Source of the DNA: Nemania diffusa
Lineage: Eukaryota; Ascomycota; Sordariomycetes; Xylariales; Xylariaceae
Assembly (NCBI GenBank): GCA_038501195.1
Contig: JBBPUQ010000009.1
Coordinates: 2,480,001 to 2,544,000, forward strand
Direction of reading: 5' to 3'
Length of the DNA: 64,000 bases
Shown: one piece after another, positions 22,998 through 33,621 of the stretch
Layout: each line of letters begins with the position of its first letter
Position numbering within the stretch: position 1 is the stretch's first letter
The notes under the pieces: generated by a model
Told to the model about the DNA's origin: nothing
The model's input: the letters and a program-made list of their open reading frames with translations, nothing else
Database searches by the model: none
Translations under genes and position numbers: made by a program

Positions 22998-24599
22998 AAA
23001 GGAGCAGTTATCACAAAATAAAGAGCTTGATTATGGTACTAGACCACCATTTCCGAATGACTGTGATATGTGCTGATTGCTCTTCGAAATACGAATAACA
23101 ATTTACTTCGGATACGTTACGGCTTTGTAAGACTCTAAATCTGTAACACATTTTGGGTTTAGAACTAGCTCAACACGCTGCTCTTGAGAGAATTCTACGA
23201 CTTTGATTTGATTAGTTGGCCATGATAGCTTCATTCCCCTACGTGCAGTAGATATTCAAACACTGTCATTTGATAGTCCTAATCACATATCCATTTCTGA
23301 TGCCATAAACCCGTAACCCCGCCTCCCTCTTCTCATATTAATAGCAAGCGCCCCAACCAACTTGCTCCGCGTGCATATACGCAGTACACGTTGTATAAGC
23401 TGCCATCGCATTAATCATATTACCATGGGCCCATATCCTTGTTATCCGCCACTTCCCCCGCCGTGGGCTTAATCGATGTAGGCTTCATAGTGTCTCACGC
23501 GTACCTACTATTTAAAGTATGACGATGGTGGCTGCTTACTCTCGCCAACCCCATGCCGTCTACTGCTCAATGAAAGTGAGGGGGCGGGCAATCCATAGAA
23601 TAGTCCTGGGAGATGGCCGCATCAATAGCGGCGGACGTTGGGATTGCAGCTACATCGGTTAGATAGCCAACCAAATGAATATCCGAAGGTTTGACCAGGG
23701 GAAGATCACGCGTCGAGTCCAAACGACATGCCGGCCATCATGACCACCTAATTAAGCCCCACCAAGGGAAGAGCTAGAAGACGCAACTGTAGTTTTCTTT
23801 TCGTCTACAAGAAAATGCATGGTTAACTCAACCTAGGCATTGCCCCGAGAGCTAGAATCATTGGGAACTAAGCCGCCGATTCGGTAGAAGTCGAATTCCA
23901 GACAGTCCGGCAACATGGGAGATTCTTACCCGATAGGAACTTGTGGGGTACGATCGGCGCTATCAATCTGGCATTTACAGCGGGTCTCAACTTCACCGAG
24001 ACTAGGTACCTTGGGAGATGCTATCGTCGTATATGGGACACAGGAAAGTCTGTTGGGCCCCGTGATCACAAATCCCTGCGACGGTGGTTTACTACGGCTA
24101 CAGTGGCTACCCTCGACTAGATGAGGCCGCTATCACTACCCTACGGATGGGAAGCGCAGTTAGCAACTCCCTCGTATTCGTTATTACGGGCCTCGGCCTA
24201 GTTCCTACATTTGATTAAACAGTGAATTTGAATGTTCCTCTCTCAAAAGTCTAATTTAGAAAGAATATAGTATTAGTAATATTTATCCATTAAAGCATAT
24301 ATGATGATATTGTGTGAAGTTTATCTAGTTGTTTTAGAAGCTGATCCACCAACCGCAGAGGGTCTTTGTTCGTATCAACGGATCAATATTAGGAACAGTT
24401 CATCTGAAGGCCGGTTTTATTACCCAAACAGTTATCCATCTTTATTTTTGGTTTGTAGAGCGTTACTAGTTAAGATGTTAGTTTATTCGTGCAAAAGCTT
24501 ATTCGTTCACTGCGCAGCATGTGGTATTATCTGAATATTTCATGCACGGAATGATTCCCAAAATTAGAGAAATCTAATAATTACACAAAACCTTCACTC
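22998..24599. other. intergenic, convergent 3' flanks
   Basis: About 1.6 kb between the plus-strand UstYa-like gene and the minus-strand UstYa gene. I see only short, unsupported ORFs (for example 23915-24124 and 24301-24534). Confidence 0.45.
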
Positions 24600-25545
24600 T
24601 CAGTCATCTGGGAGTGGGTGGCCATGCAACTCCGTCCAAGCCCGCAAGGCATTGCGATTCCGACATACGTGGTTCTGCCCATTTGGCACATGCGGCCACT
24701 TCGGTTCCAAATTAATGAGAGTAGGATCTAAGAAGCAGTAAAGCGCCTGTCTAACGGCCTCGACACAATGTAGGATATGATCGTGCCGGAGCTTGTCATC
24801 AAGAGCAACAAGTGCAACTGGGTTATAAAGTTGTTTTCGAATCTCATACTTTAGACTATGTCAATATTAAGATCTCTGAGTATAGTTTGTTGACTTACCA
24901 GACAGTGCAGCTGGTGATATCCCGCAATCTGATACAGATGGCTACCTGGCTGCTCCGGTGATTTGACACTGGGTGGCAGGCCGTGCTTCTTAACGAATTC
25001 TTCGGTCACTGCCACACTTGAACCGAATGCTAAATTTCCATTCTCATTAGTCGCCGATGCTGTGATAATTTGGTGACAAGATAAACAATGTAGATGAACG
25101 CAATGTTTAAACTTACTTGGAAATATACCCTTCCACTTGTCATCAGCATAACGGGAACCGCTGTTGTTCCCGTCTATTATGTCAACCCAGTCATGGTCAA
25201 ATGGTACCAGTATTTTATCTGGCTTGCCGACTAACGGGATATCATGATTAGCTTGATGAATTTCGAGCAGGCCACTGCACACTCACAATAATCCGTGTCT
25301 TTCAGCGTTGGCTGCGCCCATATTCGCGAGGATAAGAACCATAGTAGATTTGACACTACTATAAGTAATCCAAGGCCTATCTCAGTGAGTCGCCAGTGTC
25401 GTACCTTCTGTCGCCCTTGCTTGCATGTTGAATCATTTTCGTGTCGATCAGATTCACCTATCTCTGTTGAGGTCTGAGAAAGCAGGGCCTCTTCATTCTC
25501 AGACTCCTCCTCAATCTTCTGTTTGACGGCTGCGTACGAAGACAT
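24600..25545 (-). CDS. UstYa family RiPP-modifying oxidase
   Basis: Four exons: 25545-25287, 25230-25117, 25029-24899 and 24848-24600, 250 residues, all in phase. Introns are 56, 87 and 50 nt; the third ends TAAAG. Order: acidic cytosolic N-terminus (1-52), one transmembrane helix (about 53-73), lumenal domain with W-x-IFP-type motif, GYHQLHC (HQLHC at 163-167) at the end of exon 3 and HILHC at 192-196 followed by VEAVRQALYC, then a conserved C-terminal NHVCRNRNALRAW. HQLHC...HxxHC is the hallmark of UstYa proteins, which install the Tyr-ether or similar crosslinks of dikaritin RiPPs. It lies tail-to-head upstream of the tyrosinase gene on the same strand, 520 bp apart. Assignment is strong; the precise reaction is inferred. 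Confidence 0.88.
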
Positions 25546-26062
25546 TTTCCCTTACTACCAGGAAAATCTGACTGGCGTTTTCGGACTGAGGGCGAGATAG
25601 AACTAGGGGCGAATGTAGTCCCGATACGCCAGGGCACCTTCGCTGTCTGTGTTCTGAGTTAATTATCCGTAAGGTGGGGTGGGTTGTGACTTGGTATTAT
25701 CGTTGAGCCCCTGTATGTCATACAGGGTTCGAGGTATTGGGCTTCATCGACCCCGGAACTGCATAACGCATCTAGTTATGCAGCTTTGCGGCGTTCAGTC
25801 GTATACCATCGGCACCAGAGCGGGGCGGCCCATGCTTGTGGATGCGGCAGTTCATGACCGCATCGCGCTAATTGCCGATTGAGTCCAGGGTTATCCGGTG
25901 ACACAATCACCATACTAGATTCATGATCCGGGTTATATTCCCGAATGAGCGGAAATCAAATACTATCGCTACAGGCTTTTCACATGCCCGGATTCGTCAT
26001 CATCCGCCTATCACGGTGACTTAGGTGAATTGAATTAGAAATATAGTTCATTTTATCAAGAA
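25546..26062. other. promoter region of UstYa gene and 3' end of tyrosinase gene
   Basis: About 520 bp between two minus-strand genes. An ORF at 25679-25882 (plus) has no protein-like features. No recognisable regulatory palindrome was found by eye. Confidence 0.4.
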
Positions 26063-27373
26063 TTATACGTATCTATAGCACACTATACCGTTTTCTGTGT
26101 CCATTACCTGATTTACCCTTGCCCCATCTGCCAACTCATTGTATTGCAGCACATCTTGGAGACTTGTTGGTCTTTGAATCTCACTTTTATATTGTTTATA
26201 GTCATGTAATCGTTGCTGTGGGGCTTCTCGTTGCCATAACCACCATAGTCGGTCTAATTGAACATGATGAAGCCAGAATATCGGATCTGAGACCTGGGTA
26301 TGAGTATCAAGTAGAAACAAGCACATATGAGTGAGAAACATACCATTAGGAGCAACCTGTGTGTCAAGATCACCGACCACCTCGGTGTGTATGATATTGT
26401 GAATCACGCTTTCTATCATCCATCGAAATCGCGCATAGTCTTTAGATCGTGCCAAGCGTCCCATGATCTCTGGTCTAATTAGTTCTCCTGACATGGATCC
26501 GACCTCGCCTGAGTCAAAGTTCGTAAAGACTCTGGATAAGCAATGTGGCAAAACTGTTCCATTGCCTCCATATCGAAGTCGTACATGAGAAAATGGACCG
26601 GAGACGCAACTTCCATGAGTATAATGGGTACTCTCGCCTCCGAAGCCAACCTCATCGTCCCAGATAGACGACTCGGTCAGATTTTGCCAGTCTGATGTCC
26701 AGTCCCAGTATCTGTAAATTAATATCAGTCGCTGGTAGACATGGAGATTTATTCGGGAGGTTACGGACGGTAGCTGGCCTTTGAACCCGCAGTGTTGGCG
26801 TAACTTCTGTTCGTATATGTGTAGAAACATTCGATGCCAAGGCAGAAATTCAGCATGTTCATGTGCTATAAAATTTGGTTAATATAGCCTTAGAGTAACA
26901 AACATAAAAGAAAAATTAGAGTCAGTCATACATTTTTTTACAGCTCGTACGTGAACCCATGTGAAATCATCAATGACGGAGCCTTTACCAACCAGCTCCG
27001 AACTGGTGTTATATAAACACTTCACCGCTGACAAGTACTCCTCCCGCTCGTATGTCTTGAGACTTCTCCATTCTCTTCTGACCGGAGGTTCAGCGCACAC
27101 ATGCACGGTTGGAGTTGAGGGTTTAGGAGAACTAGTCTGGATGAGAAAGACAATAATCAATCCAAAGGCTGCTGATGCCGTGACGACAGCAAATATAGTC
27201 ACTATGGTATCTAGTATCTTTTTAGATGTTGAATTCGACTTTTCCGTTCTATCAAATGTCAGCATGTTGCATATAAAGCCCTTTGTGGACTATACGTACG
27301 ACATCTCATCGCTATGGTCCTCATCATGTCCAACGGAAGAATACATGGACGAGTCCTCAAATCCCATTGGCAT
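26063..27373 (-). CDS. tyrosinase-like copper oxidase (UstQ-like)
   Basis: Five exons: 27373-27300, 27248-26932, 26865-26769, 26711-26344 and 26286-26063, 359 residues, all in phase. A short acidic cytosolic N-terminus precedes a transmembrane helix (exon 2, about residues 33-55); the enzyme domain would be lumenal. CuA side: DDFTWVHVR (His124), HEHAEFLPWHR (His132/134 and His141). CuB side: HNIIH (267, 271) and DPIFWLHHVQLDRLWW (292-293). PYWDW at 163-167 is rebuilt only by removing the 57-nt third intron. The C-terminus MDTENGIVCYRY is typical of tyrosinase-like enzymes in dikaritin clusters, which hydroxylate tyrosine in the core. Anchoring by a helix fits action in the same compartment as the UstYa proteins. 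The third intron has an unusual GTCCGT donor. Confidence 0.88.
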
Positions 27374-28321
27374 GCTTACAGTTGAGACCGAGGATCCAGT
27401 GTCATGGTCAAAAAAACGAGACTGCGAGTTGTAACATCAACCATTGAATTTTGAATATAGTACGGAATTAACGTTACAATTCCCTAGTACTTAGAAGACC
27501 AGGGACGCCTGCTTACTCGGTAGTGGATAGCTGTGGACACCGTCCCGCTTCCGTGGCAAACCGGACTATCAACGACCGCGATCAAAACACCGACAGCGTG
27601 GGGCCGAGTTCCTAAGATGGCTAACGTGGCACGCTTAAGCACTGCCGTGGCACAGAATTTAAGTGTCTGACGCCTTGACGGCTTATACAGGCGCCATAGA
27701 GCGTATTTAATCGACACTGTGGGGAACCTTGCGGCTACTGCAAGAAGTGAAACTAAAACCTCATAGATTATCACTAATTACCTAGGTATCGAAATAGGCA
27801 AAACCAGTTCTGAACCAGGCTCGGGGTCGACCTGACAAGATATCTGTGCTGACCATGCTTGCAGGACATTGCATGCATGAGATATGTTCAAAGTAGCGGT
27901 CTATTAGATGATCACTTACCTACGGAGAAACATCCTACTGGTCAAACGATTCCTGAATCCATACTGCTGCTAGATTCAATCGCATGTGTTATGCATCAGC
28001 GGAGAAAGTATCCTAAGTCGTTATCTTGCATTGTATTCACCATGACTTACTTTCTCGCACGCTAAGAAGTGGGCTTAGCATGGGAAACGGAAGGAGAAGT
28101 ACACGATGTAAGTACCAGTTAGACTCAGACCTCCATAATCGAGAAAGGGAAATTTATAGCAAGTTTTTTCTAGGGAACCCTTAGTACGTGCGAGTATATA
28201 GACTCCAGTTTCTCAAACGTGCAAAGATAAATCTCTACCTGACATACGACACAACACTCCAAATATACTTCTTTATCTTTCTACTCGAACGATTCATCGT
28301 TAGTAACGCTCAAGAACAATC
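27374..28321. promoter_or_regulatory. divergent promoter between tyrosinase gene and RiPP precursor
   Basis: About 950 bp separate the two start codons, which point away from each other. A TATATA box is present at 28195-28200, about 122 nt before the precursor ATG, followed by a pyrimidine-rich stretch (28255-28290), consistent with a strong plus-strand core promoter. Short ORFs inside (27484-27774 minus, 27859-28065 plus) look random. Shared control of the two genes is inferred from the arrangement. Confidence 0.45.
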
Positions 28322-28870
28322 ATGCAGATCAAGGCTCTCTTCATCCTCTCCCTTGGCGCGGGCGTCATGGCCGGTCCTATGTTCATGCCGTAAGTGTACT
28401 CATAGCCATGCTTCTTTAAATTTGTGTCTCGTAGCTAACAGTATATATAGTGTTCGTAACCTGATAAAAACTTTCTTCACGAGAGGGATACTAAAACTTT
28501 TCTATAGCGTCGGGGTAACACCGTTAACGCCAGAGTCGCGGAGTCAGATGAAACTCAGATCTACACTATTGACACCAAGGCTGCCGAGGTCGACGATTCC
28601 GACAACACCCAGATCTATACCATTGACACAAAGGCTGCCGAAGTTGATAACACAGATGACACGCAAATCTACACCATCGACACTAAGGCCGCTGAGGTCG
28701 ATGACTCAGATAACACTCAGATTTATACCATCGATACTAAGGCTGCTGAAGTTGACAGCTCAGACGACACCCAGATCTACACCATTGACACCAAGGCTGC
28801 CGAAGTCGACAACACAGATGACACTCAAATCTATACCATCGACACCAAGGCCGCCGAGGTTGATGCGTAA
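28322..28870 (+). CDS. dikaritin-type RiPP precursor with six repeats
   Basis: Two exons: 28322-28389 and 28534-28870, 134 residues. Exon 1 encodes a signal peptide (MQIKALFILSLGAGVMAGP). The 144-nt intron (GTAAGT to CGCCAG) is the join that puts the repeat frame in phase. Exon 2 encodes six units of 18 residues, each ending with the identical 14-mer TQIYTIDTKAAEVD and separated by variable acidic tetrapeptides such as DSDN, NTDD and SSDD. This is the layout of UstA-like precursors, whose repeated cores are cut out and cyclised by UstYa proteins. Tyr-Thr-Ile matches the Tyr-x-Ile arrangement linked in ustiloxin-type macrocycles, so YTID is the likely core; this is inference. Oddly there is no KR, KK or RR site: the only basic residue in each unit is the Lys two positions after the putative core. 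Confidence 0.85.
28534..28867 (+). repeat. six-copy 54-bp coding tandem repeat
   Basis: Within exon 2 the 54-bp unit repeats six times. The copies differ at many third positions (for example ATC/ATT, TAC/TAT, ACC/ACT/ACA for the same residues), yet the 14-residue block never changes. The frame on the same strand shifted by one also stays open, which is a by-product of the repeat. Confidence 0.9.
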
Positions 28871-29831
28871 ATTTGTTTTGCTTGATACAAAAGGGGTACG
28901 TATTTCCTCTCCCACGTCCACGGAGATCATACTATCATTATAATAAATGCTATAGTCTAACTTTGAGGAATTAGACCCTACGATTGACGTGAGCAAGCCA
29001 TCCGGTTACCATGGCATCATAAACCATCGTTGTGCCATTCTTTCTTTGCAATAATTGAGACAGCCGGGCTGTTTCGGTCTTCATGGATGTCTAGGGGCCG
29101 GTTATAAGGTCGGGTGAAGACAAATCTTCAATAGGTTACGAGCTACGACACACTCATTTGATAATGACCTTTCTCATGTCTTTTCACTAATAATAGTGAT
29201 CGTACAATTAGTTATTGTTTCAATAGATTCAATGTCTGATTGCCAATTATGCCGCTATATGATAGACTTGTGCTGAACCAAATGCCTCGTGTTGATGCCT
29301 TATGACATCTAATCGTAATTATCCGAGAATCCGAAGCTGACCGCAGGTAACATATGGTTTGGAACCACTGTTGTTGCTTTAAAGTTAGCGTAAGCACAGA
29401 CAATTTCAGGGCCACGAGAATCCGATCGCTTACAGGGGTAATCGAAGTCTTAACTTTTTGAAGAACGTCATCGTAGAGCAGAGTGATTGCATCAAATGGT
29501 CTTTATTGATGACGCGATAATTGCAGTGATGATACTGAAGAGGTGGTATTCGGCTACTAATCGTAACGACGGGGATCACTTAATACTAGCTGGAATAGAG
29601 CGACTAGGGTATACCTATGTAGAACTTATCAAAACTGTAGAGCATTCAATTTAATACCTTTTTAACAAAGTGTGACAGCACATATATAACCGTTAATTTC
29701 TGACTGGGAATTAACGGCGTCGTTTTTTCCGTCACACAAAGAGTTAGAGATCTCGCAAAGTTGACCGCAGTGTTTATACTACTAATATTTCTAATACTTT
29801 GACCTCAATTAACACATTATTGCCATTTCCT
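28871..29831. other. convergent 3' flanks
   Basis: About 960 bp between the precursor gene (plus) and the third UstYa gene (minus). No supported ORF; the sequence is moderately AT-rich. It presumably holds both terminators. Confidence 0.45.
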
Positions 29832-30654
29832 TCAAAGCTCCTCAACCCCCCATTTGTCAGCCCAAGCAGATAGGCGACTAAAGTCACGACACTTCCGGTC
29901 CGACTGAAACCCATTCACGCCTCCACGGCCTTCGATGAGTGGTTCTAGATTCGTGTCCGCTGAACACATGAGAGATTGACGCAGGTAGTCAAAGCAATGC
30001 CGCAAATGGCTTGGTTTTGCATGGTGGCTTGGCTGTACACCGTCCATGGCTGACCAGTATCCTGATCGGATAATGTCCTATTTTCTATAAGTAGCTACTT
30101 CAAAAACCAGAGAGATGAGGTCTTGCTCACGAGACAGTGGAGTTGATGGAACACGGCTAGACAGCGTATCTCTGGCGATATTTCAGGATGCTTAATGAAT
30201 CCTCTACCTCCTGTTGTGGCGGAGCGACATGTTAGTGCTCAAGTACCGATGCAATAGATTAGGTATAGGTAACATCCACTGACTTGGAAAGATGGAATCC
30301 CACAACGCATTAGTTTCGTTGTCAGGATGCAAAGTAAATTTTTGCTGGTATCGGAACACGGCGTCTACGTCTCCAGGGGGCGCTGTTGTAAAAGCTCAGC
30401 ACTTCTGATCATCAATGTAATAGTCCTCAACATGACTTACAGAACCAGTCAACCTGTGTCTTATACGCATCTTGTGCGCTAGCTCCCCATTTAAAACACA
30501 AGAAGCCGATGGGCAATGTGGTCAACAGCGAGATGAGGAGGAAACTTATAAACCAGCGCGTCGCTGTCATGCCACCGTTGTGAATAACATATTTCTCGGG
30601 GGGATTTGGCGAGTCATCCAACACTGGTCGATAGTCGCTGCGGCGGAAAAACAT
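29832..30654 (-). CDS. UstYa family RiPP-modifying oxidase, second canonical copy
   Basis: Four exons: 30654-30441, 30382-30284, 30210-30131 and 30077-29832, 212 residues, all in phase. Introns are 58, 73 and 53 nt. Start: the open frame extends three codons upstream to a GTG, but the first ATG is at 30654 (MFFRRSDYRPVL). Residues 1-31 are cytosolic, a transmembrane helix lies at about 32-53, and the lumenal domain has WDSIFP, GRGFIKHPE, HQLHC (126-130) and HLRHC (155-159) followed by FDYLRQSLMCSADTNLEP and DRKCRDFSRLSAWADKW, all textbook UstYa features. It is closer to standard UstYa proteins than the copy at 22260. Together with the other two it would provide successive crosslinking or oxidation steps on the repeat peptide. 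Confidence 0.9.
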
Positions 30655-31094
30655 GGTAAACACGGTAACAAATCTTGTTGTGTATATAAGACAAAAATAA
30701 TTATACGACCTAAGAACCGCTGTATACTCTAGAGGGGAGAAACACAGGTCTACCTAGGTGAAGTGGTCGGAATCTGATTTGACTTACAGTAGTAGAGGGA
30801 GATATCTGGGTGTGGAAGCAACAGGGATCTTACGGCACTCGTCTAAGTACCTATCTCAACAACATGCCATCTTGGTTCCCAAACAGGAGTTTCTACGGTC
30901 CCTTTAGAGTCTACAGGGGTCGTGCAGCGTGCATACATATACATATGTATATACTGTAGGCGATGAGACGAGACGAATACTTATATCTATCTCCGGCGCT
31001 AGGCGGGTCTAGGTTTAGCAGAGTTTCCACTAAATAAGCAGAATAAAGTCCTATCTAATCTACCTACGTTAGATGCAACGTATATACACGTGCT

Positions 31095-31484
31095 CTACAG
31101 TAGCTTCTCTTCATGCAGTCTATTCTTGATGTGGTCTAGACTGTCTAGCGCATCCTCATAATTGTTTGGCTGCGCGGATATGGATACCATAGGTTGAATC
31201 TGACGATCTCTCGCCAGCGCAAGTCGAAATCGCGAAAGTCCACATCTGCCGTTCGATAATACTGTGTAGCTCGTGACCGGCGATCGCTTCACCGAGCATT
31301 GTCGGACCGAGGTCCCGGTCAGCCAGGATAAGCCTCCGCGTCAAAACTTCTGACTCCGGAAACATATCCAGACTTGCATATGTGCTACCAGAGCGACCTA
31401 GTTCAACGTAGCAGACTTTCATACCTTCACCTATAGTGTAGTCATAGAGATGTGAGATGAATCTAATCGGGTGGAATTACCTAT
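31095..31484 (-). pseudogene. possible gene remnant with frame break
   Basis: The minus strand is protein-like and open from about 31484 to 31156 (YDYTIGEGMKVCYVELGRS, FPESEVLTRRLILADRD, GEAIAGHELHSIIERQ). The plausible C-terminus (NNYEDALDSLDHIKNRLHEE, ending 31095) is in a neighbouring frame with no intron of workable size between. A separate minus-strand ORF at 31633-31821 starts like a signal peptide (MKLLTIVLGGLLLLRL) and could be a first exon. I could not assemble an intact gene and recognise no family. Confidence 0.25.
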
Positions 31485-31854
31485 ACCCCACACAGAACGA
31501 AATCAAGTTAAGCAAGTCGTGGCCTTTAGTTTATAAGTGCTAAATAATAATAGCTCATAAAGTGTACGAGACTTTGCTGTAGTATGAGGACCTGACTAAA
31601 TTAAAGAGAGTTAGTTAACCAATAGTAGTACTTCATGTTAGATGACATAATCCAATGCTCTTCACTCCTCCTCGCCGGTCACTCCTATAGTTGAACATTC
31701 CTGCTATCCCATTTGACTTAACTAGGTCAAGAAGATGACGAAGGGATGACATGGCATTAGGCAAGTTGTCCGCTAGTCGTAGTAGTAAAAGACCGCCAAG
31801 AACAATCGTAAGTAACTTCATCCTGCCACCGGCGATGACGAATTGCTCTCCTTT

Positions 31855-32181
31855 ATGGAGGATCGCGTTGAGGCCATGTCTCTCCCAGCTGAGCCACGCT
31901 GGGTTTCAGTGGCTAGGCAAAAGTCCGGCCTCGGGTTGTATATTGCAGAAATTCCTAGACGATTTTTTGAGATTGGAGATTCAGATGAAACCTCGCCGGA
32001 GCAGGATATATTGCTTCGGAAGACAGCGCTTCTACGACTTGTTATCAATATAGAACAAAAGGCAGAGGTGCTAATGAATGAGTTCGGCGACAAATATCAC
32101 CGCAGCGTAGACGACTATGATGGAAGCACGTTACGCAGGGAGGACCTTTTAAGCGAAGCTGAAGTGGCCGTGTCGATGTAG
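31855..32181 (+). CDS. small hypothetical protein
   Basis: ATG at 31855 opens 108 residues with a charged, helix-rich composition (MEDRVEAMSLPAEPRW, SDETSPEQDILLRKTALLRL, LRREDLLSEAEVAVSM). The frame is open slightly upstream, and an alternative start at 31751 with a GTAAGT donor at 31808 and a CAAAAG acceptor is possible but less convincing. No domain recognised. Codon-level features are too few to be sure it is a gene. Confidence 0.3.
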   Translation: MEDRVEAMSLPAEPRWVSVARQKSGLGLYIAEIPRRFFEIGDSDETSPEQDILLRKTALLRLVINIEQKAEVLMNEFGDKYHRSVDDYDGSTLRREDLLSEAEVAVSM

Positions 32182-32373
32182 AATATTGAGACAGCGTGGG
32201 CAACATGGTTACTTAGGAGATAAGGGTGGATAGGTCATCAAGGCCTAGTTTTTCTTTTTCATATTTAGTTAGCTAGTCGAAGGTAGTAGATTCTATTCCA
32301 CAGGCATACCACTCGACAGTAGCCGACTAGGTGATTTTGCTGCCCCTTAGAGGGTTTGCTACACCGAGAATAA

Positions 32374-32495
32374 TATACGATTGCTTTACCAGAATACTCG
32401 TTTCTGCCCCCTCAAATCTCTAGAAGTGATTATGATGGCCGTGGCTAGTACTCCAGAGTGCGTTGTGTGTATATTGCACGCTTCTTTTCAGTATG
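32374..32495 (+). repeat. dispersed repeat, copy B
   Basis: Partner of 11690-11810, same orientation. It is flanked by unrelated sequence on both sides, so the shared block is short (about 120 bp). Confidence 0.5.
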
Positions 32496-33621
32496 CCGGT
32501 TTCTGTCCGCTGCACGTAGCCCGCCGCCTCCTCTAATCAGAGGTTTTTTTATAACATATTTATTACTCAACCCCAAAGCTTAAAGTATCTCGTTGCTGAA
32601 TCTGAGGTTTTACCTTTCAATAAATAGTTGATATCTCGGCCTTTCGATCCTTTTTCGGGCTATGGCTATGACTACACATACAGGAAAAGGGGTTTATAAA
32701 AGAAAAGGGCCCCGGATGTATAGGATGGATACAGGGGTACAGGCAGCGGCGCAACTACATTCTCTACCAACACGTTTATCAAACTCTTTTGTTTTGATTA
32801 TCAATTCGGGCCTTCCGCGCTATGAAGTCTGACGGCTGACACCGCAGGGAATGGACAGGCCACCGGGCCAAGATCACACACGCGTCAACTAGTGCGAAAA
32901 ACAGAAGGCCGAAGAAGCTAAGACTAGGCACTCTTTCACCCGGAGGAGGGAGGAGACAGCGGGCAGCCTCTTGAAGAATATTAACACAAGGCTAAGAGTT
33001 CCTAAATAGGTTACTTGTTGTCTATGTATAATAAGTTAGGCACCTTGCTGTAGCATACCCCCAATGTACTTCGGGAGGCTCGAAGTCTCTTCCTACGTAA
33101 AGACTCCCTAGCGTAAAATACACCTACTAAAATACCTACCTACCTACCTTCGATCCTTTTTATTTTGTTTTATTTTGGTTCGATCCTCCGTGTTCTCGCC
33201 AATATCAAATGTGTCGCACGCTAGCTCAGACGTGTAACACTGCTGCGTGTATGGCGCATTTTGTAACTATGGCAGTCTTGAAGGCACGAGGTAAAGAAGC
33301 CGCCCCTAAAGATTGATATTAGAACGCCACATTACTGAGTCAAATGGCAAGGCTTGCTAAGTTCCGCGAACACTTGGGAACTCGTCGGAAATCTTGAATA
33401 GTATAAGTATTTGATAGAAGATTTTCACCAGCCGCATCGGCAAAGAGCCATGTAGAGTTGTCAATGATCGTATCACGCTTGTGGACATGTTTATCGAACT
33501 GTACAATGGTATTGAGATTCCTGAGTTTCTATAGCCCCGAAACGAAATCTAGGGTATCTATAAGCCAACTGCAACTACATCTCTTGAGTCTTCTGGCCTC
33601 GCTCTCCATGCTGTTTATGCT

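Larger units (their letters stand above)
30655..33621. other. 3 kb gene-poor interval with small ORFs and repeat copy
   Basis: No complete recognised gene. It contains a broken-looking minus-strand coding stretch (31095-31440), a small plus-strand ORF (31855-32181), one copy of the dispersed repeat (32374-32495), a CTAC/TACC microsatellite near 33130-33150 and a perfect 14-bp palindrome (TATACATATGTATA, 30938-30951). The part from 32.2 to 33.6 kb otherwise holds nothing I can name. Confidence 0.45.

Noticed and set aside
28188..28943. 251-codon plus-strand ORF over the precursor gene rich in Thr/Pro/Arg repeats
   Set aside because: It is the wrong frame of the repeat exon. The accepted frame begins with a signal peptide, is joined by a clean intron and keeps the protein repeats identical, whereas this frame does not.
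28760..28996. Minus-strand ORF across the repeats (DLGVVCVVDFGSLGVNG type)
   Set aside because: Shadow of the tandem repeat on the opposite strand with no start context or domain.
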